64,000 bases of DNA from Enterobacteriaceae bacterium RIT693 (GTDB taxonomy: Bacteria > Pseudomonadota > Gammaproteobacteria > Enterobacterales > Enterobacteriaceae). The notes beneath the pieces were generated by a model. The model had not been told where the DNA came from. It saw only the letters and a list, made by a program, of their open reading frames with translations, and did no database searches. Made by a program: the position numbers and the translations under genes. The number at the start of each line of letters is the position of its first letter. Position 1 is the stretch's first letter. The stretch spans positions 496,001 through 560,000 of the forward strand of contig WJYK01000001.1 of assembly GCA_009668225.1 (NCBI GenBank), in the 5' to 3' direction. Positions 25,564 to 33,384 of this stretch are shown here, piece by piece.

Positions 25564-27208
25564 TGCTGTTAATCCACTGTTTCAGTACTTCCGCCACGCG
25601 CTCGGTTTCGCTCTGGGCGAGCATCTGTAAGTATTCGACTTTGGTTTCAAGGCCAGAACTCTGCGGCGGCAGGTTGTCATCATTCTGGAACGACGATTTC
25701 GGCAACCCCGGGCTCAGGCCTTCATCAGTCGTCATTAATTCGTTTTCAAGCAGCGCCCCGCTGCCCAGTACGGGCTCGTTGGCAGCATCGGCCACCGTTA
25801 CTTCACGGCGGCTAAAGCGCTGCGCGACCGGACGCACGCCAAACAGCAGGGTTAGCAGCGCCAGCAGGCCAATGCCGCCGGTTTGTCCCCAATACTGCAT
25901 GTGCGGATCCTGCCACCATTTCAGTACCGGCAGCGCCGTCGCTTCGGGTTCCGTAAAGGCCATAACGTCCAGCGTCAGCGAGTCGCCACGGGCTTTATCT
26001 ATGCCCGCCGCATCCTCAACCAGCCGCGTCAGTCCCGCCAGTTTTTCCGGCGTGATTTTCTCCAGCGCAGGCGCACTTTGGTTCAGGGCAATGGCCACGC
26101 GCAGCTTCTCAAGCTGGTAGCCGGGGTGGCGGATATGGCGGATATCACGGTCGTAGGCGTATTTTCGCTGCTCCGAATTGCGGCTGCTCAGGGACTGTGG
26201 CGTATTGGCCTGAGTCGTGTTGGCATTGGCGTTTGCTGGCGCATTCGCTGCCGCTGGCTGCTGATTGACCGGGCGGTTGCTGAGCGACCCCGGCACCCCC
26301 ATCGCCAGTTCGTTAGTGGTATTTTCCTTGCTGATATTTTCGTCGCTAACGCGTGCATCTTTTCCGAGGCGCTCCTGGGTCTCCTCCACGCTGCTCATAT
26401 CCACCTGAGGCGCAACGCTGATACGGAAGTTGTTGCTCCCCACCAACGAAGTCAGCAGACCGGAAATATTCTTTTCGGTGTCCGCCTTCATACGTTGCAC
26501 AACGCCATTGGCCTGGCGAATACCGGCCAGGCTGCCGCCGTTTTGCAGGCCTTCGGAGAGCAGGTTGCCGCTTTGATCGACCACCCGCACGCTGCTGGCT
26601 TTCATGCCAGGAACGCTGCCGGAAACCAGTTGAACAATGGCAGCAACCTGCTGCTCATCAAGACTTTTTCCGTGCCGAAGCTGGACGATAACCGACGCGC
26701 TGCTCTCCGGCTTATTGCTCATGACGAAGGAACTCGCTTCGCTCAGCCCCAGATGTACTCGCGCCAGCTCTACCGGCTCCAGACCCATGATGCTTTTTGA
26801 CAGCTCCCCTTCGAGACTGCGCTTGTAGCGCACGTTCTGCACGAACTGGCTGCTGCCGAGCATCTCTTCTTTGTCCATCAGCTCGTAGCCTTCTGGCAAT
26901 GCCGCACTGATGCCTTTTGCTGCCAGCGCCATGCGCGCCTTCGACAGTTTGTTTTCGGCCACCAGAATTTGCCCGTTGTCCGGGTTAATCCGATAGGCAA
27001 TGTTCTCTGCGCCCAGCACTTCTACAACCTGGGCGGTTGGCAGGTTTTCCTGAGCGCCATAGAGCGCGACATAGCCGCCACCGCTGCGCCACAGTGAGGC
27101 AACAATGGCGCCGGTCAGCAACACGGCTGCGGCGCCCATAAGCCATTTTTTATGTTTTCCCTGCGGCAACGGCATCGCCGCAAGCTGAGTTTTGATTTTG
27201 TTTAACAC
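25532..27208 (-). CDS. fliF: Flagellar MS-ring protein FliF
   Basis: Inner-membrane MS-ring subunit, 558 residues, normal length. Two transmembrane helices are visible: near residues 22-39 (WLMGAAAVLLTGAIVASLW) and about 435-455 (TGGIGLLALLTLLFGV). The N-terminal RBM domains contain VALYGAQENLPTAQVVEVLGAENIAYRINPDNGQILV and the C-terminus carries the FliG-binding segment (VEYLQMLAQSETERVAEVLKQWI). The GTG at 27208 is chosen because AAGGG lies 7 bases upstream; an in-frame TTG further upstream lies inside fliE. Confidence 0.95.
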   Translation of the reverse strand: MLNKIKTQLAAMPLPQGKHKKWLMGAAAVLLTGAIVASLWRSGGGYVALYGAQENLPTAQVVEVLGAENIAYRINPDNGQILVAENKLSKARMALAAKGISAALPEGYELMDKEEMLGSSQFVQNVRYKRSLEGELSKSIMGLEPVELARVHLGLSEASSFVMSNKPESSASVIVQLRHGKSLDEQQVAAIVQLVSGSVPGMKASSVRVVDQSGNLLSEGLQNGGSLAGIRQANGVVQRMKADTEKNISGLLTSLVGSNNFRISVAPQVDMSSVEETQERLGKDARVSDENISKENTTNELAMGVPGSLSNRPVNQQPAAANAPANANANTTQANTPQSLSSRNSEQRKYAYDRDIRHIRHPGYQLEKLRVAIALNQSAPALEKITPEKLAGLTRLVEDAAGIDKARGDSLTLDVMAFTEPEATALPVLKWWQDPHMQYWGQTGGIGLLALLTLLFGVRPVAQRFSRREVTVADAANEPVLGSGALLENELMTTDEGLSPGLPKSSFQNDDNLPPQSSGLETKVEYLQMLAQSETERVAEVLKQWINSNERTNSKQEQ

Positions 27209-27218
27209 GGTAAGACCC

Positions 27219-27581
27219 TTAGAGCGCAATATTCATCACTTCATCCAGCGCGGTGGTGAGCTTGTTGCGCACCTGCATCATTGCCGTAAATGCCACGCTG
27301 GCTTTCTGGCTTTCGATCATCGCGCCGGTTAAATCGTCGCTCTGGCCGGTGTCGATCGCAGCCTGGCGGGCGCTGGCAACGTGCTGCATCTGGTCAACAC
27401 TGTTAATTGCCTGGTTAAGAACGTTGCCAAATGAGACGGGCTGTGCCGCGCCGGTAAGAGAGGGCGCGAGCGTTTGTGGTGCAGCGATAGCCCCGGCACC
27501 GGCGCTTGCCGCCGTGTGCTGCAGCCGCATCAGCATTTCCTGTTGCCCCATCGGCATGCCCAATCCTGAAATCTTGTCCAT
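27219..27581 (-). CDS. fliE: MS-ring/rod adapter FliE
   Basis: Joins the MS-ring to the proximal rod. From the ATG at 27581, preceded by AAAGGAG, the protein is 120 residues (E. coli 104). The C-terminal half has the FliE signature SFGNVLNQAINSVDQMQHVASARQAAIDTGQSDDLTGAMIESQKASVAFTAMMQVRNKLTTALDEVMNI. The N-terminal 35 residues are low-complexity, rich in Ala, Gly and Met. It lies 19 bases after lafK. Confidence 0.93.
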   Translation of the reverse strand: MDKISGLGMPMGQQEMLMRLQHTAASAGAGAIAAPQTLAPSLTGAAQPVSFGNVLNQAINSVDQMQHVASARQAAIDTGQSDDLTGAMIESQKASVAFTAMMQVRNKLTTALDEVMNIAL

Positions 27582-27600
27582 TGCGGTCTCCTTTCCCCTT

Positions 27601-28644
27601 TCAGGAGTAACACTCAATATCAATGCCCTCTTCGCGCATCGAAGCCAGTCGATAACGCAGCGCGCGCGGCGTAATGCCTAAGAACTGGGCCGTTTTCGAT
27701 TTATTACCCTGATGGCGTTTCAACAGGTCGATAATGTACTGATACTCCGCCATACGGCCATGCAGCTTAACGTTACGTATTGCCGCCGGTGCGCCGCTCT
27801 CAGCACGGCGAGTGGTTTCATGCCAGGCTGGCATCACGCCGACGCCGACGCTTTGCGGCGGTGCTACCGGGGTAAGGCCGAAGTCTTTTGCCGTAATCTC
27901 GCTGCCGTTGCAGAGAATTAAGCCTCGCTGAATAACATTCTCCAGCTCACGTACGTTGCCGGGCCAGTTGTAGCTCAAGAGCGCGTGGCGGGCATCGTCA
28001 GCCAGCTGGATTTTGCCTTGGTGAAAAGCGTGATATTTGGTAATAAAACGCTGTGCCAGCGGGATGATGTCCTGCTGACGTTCACGCAACGGCGTAATAT
28101 GAATAGGCACCACGGAAATACGGTAAAACAAATCCTGGCGGAAACGGCCCTCGGCAATTTCAAGCTGCAAGTCTTTATTCGTAGAGGCAATAAGCCGAAT
28201 ATCAAGTGGGATTTTTTTATGACTTCCCAGACGCTCAACCTCCTGCTCCTGCAGTACTCTTAATAACTTCGCCTGCAGCGCCAGCGGCATATCACCAATT
28301 TCGTCAAGTAATAATGTGCCACCGTTAGCCTGTTCAAATTTACCGGCAACGCTTGCCACCGCACCGGTAAAAGCCCCTTTTTCGTAGCCAAATAAAATCG
28401 CTTCCAGCATACTTTCAGGAATGGCTGCGCAGTTCACACCTATATACGGCGCATCACTTCCCGTAGCCTGTTCATGAATATATTTAGCCACGCATTCTTT
28501 ACCGGTACCCGTTTCACCGGTCACCAACACTGAAACATTAAAATTTGCCACACGGCGCGCCAGCGCAAATACACTAACACTGGAAGGCGCACTGGCAACA
28601 AAACCATTCATATTGCCTGCACTATGATCCATAAACATATTCAT
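27601..28644 (-). CDS. lafK: Sigma-54-dependent flagellar activator LafK
   Basis: Enhancer-binding activator for RpoN promoters; in lateral flagellar systems LafK is the master regulator. The 347-residue protein has almost no N-terminal sensory domain: the AAA+ domain starts by residue 20. Walker A GETGTGKE is at 43-50, the sigma-54-contact loop GAFTGA at 90-95, Walker B LLLDEIGD at 111-118, and arginine-finger region FRQDLFYR follows. A Fis-type helix-turn-helix is at the C-terminus (NKSKTAQFLGITPRALRYRL). It lies 19 bases upstream of fliE and is probably the first gene of that operon. Its likely target is the sigma-54 promoter at 16341-16356. Confidence 0.92.
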   Translation of the reverse strand: MNMFMDHSAGNMNGFVASAPSSVSVFALARRVANFNVSVLVTGETGTGKECVAKYIHEQATGSDAPYIGVNCAAIPESMLEAILFGYEKGAFTGAVASVAGKFEQANGGTLLLDEIGDMPLALQAKLLRVLQEQEVERLGSHKKIPLDIRLIASTNKDLQLEIAEGRFRQDLFYRISVVPIHITPLRERQQDIIPLAQRFITKYHAFHQGKIQLADDARHALLSYNWPGNVRELENVIQRGLILCNGSEITAKDFGLTPVAPPQSVGVGVMPAWHETTRRAESGAPAAIRNVKLHGRMAEYQYIIDLLKRHQGNKSKTAQFLGITPRALRYRLASMREEGIDIECYS

Positions 28645-29153
28645 TATGCCTCACCAACTTAGAGTAGAATCTGACTAACGAGGACAGCAAACCGACTTAA
28701 TGTGTCCTTTATTCATAAAGAAGAAAGCAAACATTAAGGCCGTTTAAATTCAGCGTCATTCGCCAGGCTATTTAGCCGCAGGTAAAACAGAACTACGGCC
28801 ATCAGTGAGAACGAGTATACGGAGGGAGTCTACATTGTCTCTTTTTTAATGGGTATTAAAACATTAATCATTAAAATACAAATAGTTATGATGAAATATC
28901 AATCGACAATGCAGTTTTTAAATAACAGATTAATAAGCCCACCGCTATTGCAACAGTACGCATAAGCAGGTCTAATCACCTTCCTGAAAAAAAGTGATGA
29001 GATGCTTTCAAATTATTGACCCGCTGCTAACAAAGAGCGCCACCTCATTCTCGTAACTTAAATGTCCAGGTAAAATTTTTCTTTGGCGAGCGATGAATCA
29101 ATAGTGAAGCTCATCGCTAACATCGCCAGATTTCATGGTTATGCGGAAGAATT
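28645..29153. other. 509-base intergenic control region between divergent lafK and fliM
   Basis: AT-rich, no gene seen on either strand. It must hold the promoters for the lafK-fliEFGHIJ unit (minus) and the fliMNPQR-flhBA unit (plus). I found no good sigma-54 match (no TGGCAC in either direction). A GG-N10-GC pair at the CAGGCTATTTAGCCGCA stretch is weak, and an ATCAC...GTGAT inverted repeat lies at about 28976-29000. The extended AT-rich block around 28850-28935 would suit a nucleoid protein or a primary sigma-70 promoter. No promoter is assigned. Confidence 0.4.
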
Positions 29154-30038
29154 ATGCAGCCTGTAATGCAACGACTCAGAATCCATCACCGCGATCGGCT
29201 TCCCGACCTGGTGAAGCTGGAAGTAAATAAACTTGGCCGTCCATGGCATAAGCTGCCAAAAATAATGAATGATTGCTTCGATATACTAGATGCAAGGCTG
29301 AGCATTTATTTCCTCAAAAAATTTAGAGTTAATGTCATGTTAAAGAATATGACATTTGCTATCGATAAAAATTATAAAAACACACAAATATTCTCTACCG
29401 CCTACGGCAATCTCGCTTTTGATATTGATCGTGTTTTGTTGCTGAATATTCTTCATGATTACTATGGCCTGAGTAAAGACAGCGCCCATGTCGTACCGGA
29501 TTTATCTCAGCCGATTTCAAAAACGGAAGAACGGCTAAAAAATAAATTAGGCCAGGAACTGACTGCGCTGATCGTCAATAAAGAAACCTTCGGCGAGGAC
29601 CTGGATATAAAGAATGACTATTCCACGGTCATTAGCCAGTGGTCCTGGTGCATTACGTTCAGCCTGGAAGGTTACGAGCAAGGTGGGTTCACTATCCTGC
29701 TCGACCACCTGCATGTCGATCGTATGCTGGCGAAGCTGAGAGCACCGGATGGTGGAGAAGGCGAGAAAGAGTCCGTGCTGAGCGCCGGGCAAATCGAACG
29801 GCTGTTCTACGATTTGCCGCTGAAGCTGAATGGCCGCCTGGCCTCGCTGAACCTCACCGTCGCGCAAATTGCCGATATTGAACCAGGGGACATCATTCCG
29901 ATCTCACTGAACCAACCTATGCCGGTATTTATTGGCAAAGAACAGATTTTTACCGCAGAAATTGCGGAAGATCGCGGCAAGCTGCTGCTGAGTGAATTTA
30001 ACGATAAGACTGTCGAGAAGCATTATGAGTCAAATTGA
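29154..30038 (+). CDS. fliM: Flagellar motor switch protein FliM (lateral type, short N-terminus)
   Basis: Middle C-ring protein. The 294-residue protein shows the FliM middle domain weakly (FSLEGYEQGGFTILLDHLHVDRMLAKL) and the C-terminal SpoA-type domain (LPLKLNGRLASLNLTVAQIADIEPGDIIPISLNQPMPVFIGKEQIF). It begins MQPVMQRLRIHHRDRLPDLVKLEVNK and lacks the EIDALL-type peptide that binds CheY-P in chemotactic FliM (334 residues in E. coli). Position before fliN and the partner genes supports the call more than sequence identity alone. Confidence 0.85.
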   Translation: MQPVMQRLRIHHRDRLPDLVKLEVNKLGRPWHKLPKIMNDCFDILDARLSIYFLKKFRVNVMLKNMTFAIDKNYKNTQIFSTAYGNLAFDIDRVLLLNILHDYYGLSKDSAHVVPDLSQPISKTEERLKNKLGQELTALIVNKETFGEDLDIKNDYSTVISQWSWCITFSLEGYEQGGFTILLDHLHVDRMLAKLRAPDGGEGEKESVLSAGQIERLFYDLPLKLNGRLASLNLTVAQIADIEPGDIIPISLNQPMPVFIGKEQIFTAEIAEDRGKLLLSEFNDKTVEKHYESN

Positions 30039-30426
30039 TCAAGACCTGAGCCAGACGCTGGATCTGGACGACCTGAACTTCGGTGAAGCCCCGCAGGAAG
30101 AGACGGTGGAAGGCAACATCCGCATGGATCTGCAGGACAATACGCCGCGCGCGAATCCCATGGACCAGATCCGCAAAATGTCGCTGTTTAGCCGCATTCC
30201 CGTCACGCTTACCCTGGAAGTGGCGTCGGTGGAAATCTCTCTGGCAGATTTAATGTCGGTGACCAATGATTCGGTCGTTGAGCTGGACAAACTCGCCGGT
30301 GAACCGCTGGATATTAAGGTCAACGGCATTCTGTTTGGCAAAGGTGAGGTCGTGGTGCTGAACGACAAATATGGGCTGCGCATCATCGAGTTCAACAACA
30401 AAAACCTGGGTGAGCTGGCAGGATGA
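30025..30426 (+). CDS. fliN: Flagellar motor switch protein FliN
   Basis: Bottom C-ring protein, 133 residues from the ATG at 30025 that overlaps the end of fliM by 14 bases. The N-terminus is acidic and disordered-looking. The C-terminal SpoA domain is textbook FliN: FSRIPVTLTLEVASVEISLADLMSVTNDSVVELDKLAGEPLDIKVNGILFGKGEVVVLNDKYGLRII. Length is close to E. coli (137). Confidence 0.95.
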   Translation: MSQIDQDLSQTLDLDDLNFGEAPQEETVEGNIRMDLQDNTPRANPMDQIRKMSLFSRIPVTLTLEVASVEISLADLMSVTNDSVVELDKLAGEPLDIKVNGILFGKGEVVVLNDKYGLRIIEFNNKNLGELAG

Positions 30427-31193
30427 AGCGCCTGCTACGCAGCCTGACGAGCAGAAAAAGCGGCCTGGCGGCGCTGCTGGCGCTCGGCCTGTGCTTCTCA
30501 CCGCTGCTGTTCGCCGCCAACGGCGAGGTGACCTTATTCAGCGCGAATAACACCGACGCGGGCCAGGACTATAACGTTAAAATTGAAATCCTGATCCTGA
30601 TGACCCTGCTCGGCCTGCTGCCGATCATGGTACTGATGATGACCTGTTTTACCCGCTTTATCATCGTGCTGGCTATTCTGCGCCAGGCGCTGGGTTTGCA
30701 GCAGAGTCCGCCAAACAAAATCCTTACCGGCATCGCCCTTGCCCTGACGCTACTGGTAATGCGTCCGGTGTGGACCACGGTGTATAACGACGCCGTGGTA
30801 CCGTTTCAGAACGACAAAATCACCCTGAACCAGGCGCTGGCCACCGCCGAAGTGCCACTAAAGACGTTTATGCTGGCGCAGACCAACAACAAGGCAATGT
30901 CGCAGATGATGAGCATTGCCGGGGTTTCCGGCGACGCGCGTGAGCAGGACTTAACGGTCGTCACGCCTGCCTACTTGCTCAGCGAGCTGAAAACGGCCTT
31001 CCAGATTGGCTTTATGATTTACATCCCCTTTCTGGTCATTGACCTTATTGTTGCCAGTATTTTGATGGCCATGGGGATGATGATGCTGTCGCCGCTGATT
31101 GTCTCGCTGCCGTTTAAGCTGATGCTGTTCGTGTTGTGCGACGGCTGGACGCTGATTGTTGGCACCCTGACCTCAAGCGTCCAGGGGCTTTAG
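30423..31193 (+). CDS. fliP: Flagellar export gate protein FliP
   Basis: Core of the export gate (FliP5-FliQ4-FliR1). The 256-residue protein has a cleavable signal peptide (about 1-32, LAALLALGLCFSPLLFAAN) and the FliP blocks ILILMTLLGLLPIMVLMMTCFTRFIIVLAILRQALGLQQSPPNKILTGIALALTLLVM and AFQIGFMIYIPFLVIDLIVASILMAMGMMMLSP. It overlaps fliN by 4 bases. FliO, the usual assembly helper, is not present in this operon. Confidence 0.97.
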   Translation: MKRLLRSLTSRKSGLAALLALGLCFSPLLFAANGEVTLFSANNTDAGQDYNVKIEILILMTLLGLLPIMVLMMTCFTRFIIVLAILRQALGLQQSPPNKILTGIALALTLLVMRPVWTTVYNDAVVPFQNDKITLNQALATAEVPLKTFMLAQTNNKAMSQMMSIAGVSGDAREQDLTVVTPAYLLSELKTAFQIGFMIYIPFLVIDLIVASILMAMGMMMLSPLIVSLPFKLMLFVLCDGWTLIVGTLTSSVQGL

Positions 31194-31195
31194 CG

Positions 31196-31468
31196 ATGAT
31201 CAACATGGATACCGCCGGTGACATCATGGCCTCCGGCATTCAGCTGGTACTGCTGATCTCCGCCGTGGCCATCGTGCCGAGCCTGCTGGTTGGCCTGTGC
31301 GTCAGTATTTTCCAGGCAACCACCCAGATTAATGAACAGACCCTGAGCTTCCTGCCGCGTCTTGTCGTCACGCTGCTGGTGCTGATTTTTGGCGGTAAAT
31401 GGATGCTGACCCGACTGGTGGACTTCACCACGGAAATCTTCCATCAGGCCTCTTCGCTGGTTGGCTGA
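31196..31468 (+). CDS. fliQ: Flagellar export gate protein FliQ
   Basis: 90-residue gate protein with two transmembrane helices (about 15-40 and 52-72). The ATG at 31196, just after the fliP stop, is chosen; sequence MINMDTAGDIMASGIQLVLLISAVAIVPSLLVGLCVSIFQATTQINEQTLSFLPRLV is characteristic of FliQ, and the length agrees with E. coli (89). Confidence 0.96.
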   Translation: MINMDTAGDIMASGIQLVLLISAVAIVPSLLVGLCVSIFQATTQINEQTLSFLPRLVVTLLVLIFGGKWMLTRLVDFTTEIFHQASSLVG

Positions 31469-31471
31469 CGC

Positions 31472-32245
31472 ATGGGAATTAACATTCACGATCTGCTTAA
31501 TCCGCTGATGGCGATGATCCTGCCGTTTGTGCGCATTCTGGCATTCGTGCATTTCTGTCCGGTGCTGGACAACAAAGCCTTCTCCCGGCGCATTAAAATC
31601 GCTACCGCGCTGACGCTGACGGCATTGATTACTCCGATGCTGCCGCACACCGTTGTCCTCAACGAACTGGTGTCTATGCGCGCCATTTTACTCATCGGTG
31701 AGCAGCTGCTTTGGGGATTACTGTTCGGCATGACGCTGCAGCTGGTGTTTGTCGCGCTGCAAACCGCCGGCCATATTCTGTCAATGAATATGGGCCTGGG
31801 GATGGCGATGATGAACGACCCGGTCAACGGCAGCTCCACCACGGTTATCTCGCAGATCATCTTTATTTTCTGCGCCCTGCTGTTCTTCATTATGGACGGC
31901 CACCTGCTGGTGGTGACCATTCTGTTTAAGAGCTTTAGCTACTGGCCCATCGGCCAGGCCATTAACGAACCCACGCTTAAACAACTGGCACAGAGTCTGG
32001 GCTGGATCATGGCGTCCGCCACGCTAATTGCGCTGCCAACCACCTTTGTGATGCTGATTGTCCAGGGCGGCTTTGGTCTGCTGAACCGGGTCTCGCCGAC
32101 CCTGAACCTGTTTTCGCTCGGTTTTCCAATCAGCATGCTGTTCGGCCTGCTGTGCATCACGATGATCGTTTCTCATATTCCGGAGCATTACCTCAATTTG
32201 ACCAATGAGATCCTCGCCCGGCTTGACGCAATAAGGGTACAGTAA
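31472..32245 (+). CDS. fliR: Flagellar export gate protein FliR
   Basis: 257-residue membrane gate protein with about six hydrophobic segments. Family features: FVRILAFVHFCPVLDNKAFSRRIKIATALTLTALITP and GHILSMNMGLGMAMMNDPVNGSSTTVISQII. The stop codon overlaps the flhB start by one base. Length agrees with E. coli FliR (261). Confidence 0.96.
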   Translation: MGINIHDLLNPLMAMILPFVRILAFVHFCPVLDNKAFSRRIKIATALTLTALITPMLPHTVVLNELVSMRAILLIGEQLLWGLLFGMTLQLVFVALQTAGHILSMNMGLGMAMMNDPVNGSSTTVISQIIFIFCALLFFIMDGHLLVVTILFKSFSYWPIGQAINEPTLKQLAQSLGWIMASATLIALPTTFVMLIVQGGFGLLNRVSPTLNLFSLGFPISMLFGLLCITMIVSHIPEHYLNLTNEILARLDAIRVQ

Positions 32246-33384
32246 TGTCCTCATCCTCAAGCGGAGATAAGAGTGAAAAACCCACGGCAGGCAAGCTGCG
32301 TAAAGCCCGCCAGAAAGGGGATATTCCACGCTCAAAAGACCTGACGATGGCCGTGGGGCTGGTGGCCTCTTTCGTGACCATCAGCAGCTTCTTCCCCTAT
32401 TACAAGTCGCTGATAAGCGAGTCGTTTTTATCCGTGGGCCGCATGGCCGGATGGCTGGATGACAGCGGCGCGCTGAGCCAGTTCATGATGCTTAACGTGC
32501 TGGTTATTCTGAAATTTATCGCAACGTTGGTGCCCATTCCGGTAGCCTGCGTCCTCTCGAGCCTGATCCCAGGCGGCTGGATCTTTACCCCCAACAAGCT
32601 GCTGCCGGATTTTAAAAAAATCAGCCCGATCGGTGGATTTAAACGCATGGCGTCCGGCAGCCACTATGTCGAGGTCGGCAAGATGCTGCTGAAGTGCGGC
32701 GTGATCCTTGCCGTGCTTTACACCATGGTGAACGACTCGCTGGACGGGCTGCTTTACCTGCAGCAGCTCTACCTGCGCCAGGCCATCAGCAACGGCTTTG
32801 ATATTTTTCACCATGTCATCAGCTACTTTGTCGCGGTCATCGTTATCTTCGCCCTGCTGGACGTGCCGCTCAGCAAATTTATGTTCACCAAAAAAATGCG
32901 CATGACCAAGCAGGAAGTGAAGGAAGAACATAAGAACAATGACGGCAACCCACAAATTAAAGGGCGTATTCGCCAGCTCCAGCGCCAGATGGCGATGGGG
33001 CAAATCAACAAAACGGTGCCTTCGGCAGACGTTATCGTCACCAACCCGACCCACTATGCTGTCGCCCTGAAGTACGACCCGAACAAAGCCGAAGCGCCCT
33101 ACATCGTGGCGAAAGGCGTTGACGACGTGGCGATGTTTATCCGTGAAGTCGCGCAGAACCACGGCGTGGAGATCGTCGAGTTCCCGCCGCTCGCCCGTGC
33201 GGTCTACTACACCACCCGCGTTAACCAACAAATTCCGGCGCAGCTGTTTCGCGCCATTGCTCATGTCCTGACTTACGTGATGCAGGTGAAAGCCTGGCGT
33301 GCGGGCAACGTTGAGCAAAAACCCCGCCTTAACAGGCAGATCGATATTCCAAAAGAGGTATTAAAAGCCAATGGCGAACAGTAA
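32245..33384 (+). CDS. flhB: Export specificity switch protein FlhB
   Basis: Export-apparatus membrane protein controlling the change from rod/hook to filament substrates. The 379-residue protein has the N-terminal SGDKSEKPTAGKLRKARQKGDIPRSKDL, four transmembrane segments, and the autocleavage motif NPTH within VIVTNPTHYAVALKYD (about 265-280). The normal length suggests it is functional. FliK, the ruler that triggers the switch, is not in the window. Confidence 0.97.
   Translation: MSSSSSGDKSEKPTAGKLRKARQKGDIPRSKDLTMAVGLVASFVTISSFFPYYKSLISESFLSVGRMAGWLDDSGALSQFMMLNVLVILKFIATLVPIPVACVLSSLIPGGWIFTPNKLLPDFKKISPIGGFKRMASGSHYVEVGKMLLKCGVILAVLYTMVNDSLDGLLYLQQLYLRQAISNGFDIFHHVISYFVAVIVIFALLDVPLSKFMFTKKMRMTKQEVKEEHKNNDGNPQIKGRIRQLQRQMAMGQINKTVPSADVIVTNPTHYAVALKYDPNKAEAPYIVAKGVDDVAMFIREVAQNHGVEIVEFPPLARAVYYTTRVNQQIPAQLFRAIAHVLTYVMQVKAWRAGNVEQKPRLNRQIDIPKEVLKANGEQ

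Noticed and set aside
27208-27229. Earlier fliF start at a TTG inside fliE
   Set aside because: The GTG at 27208 has a well-spaced AAGGG and gives a normal FliF N-terminus.
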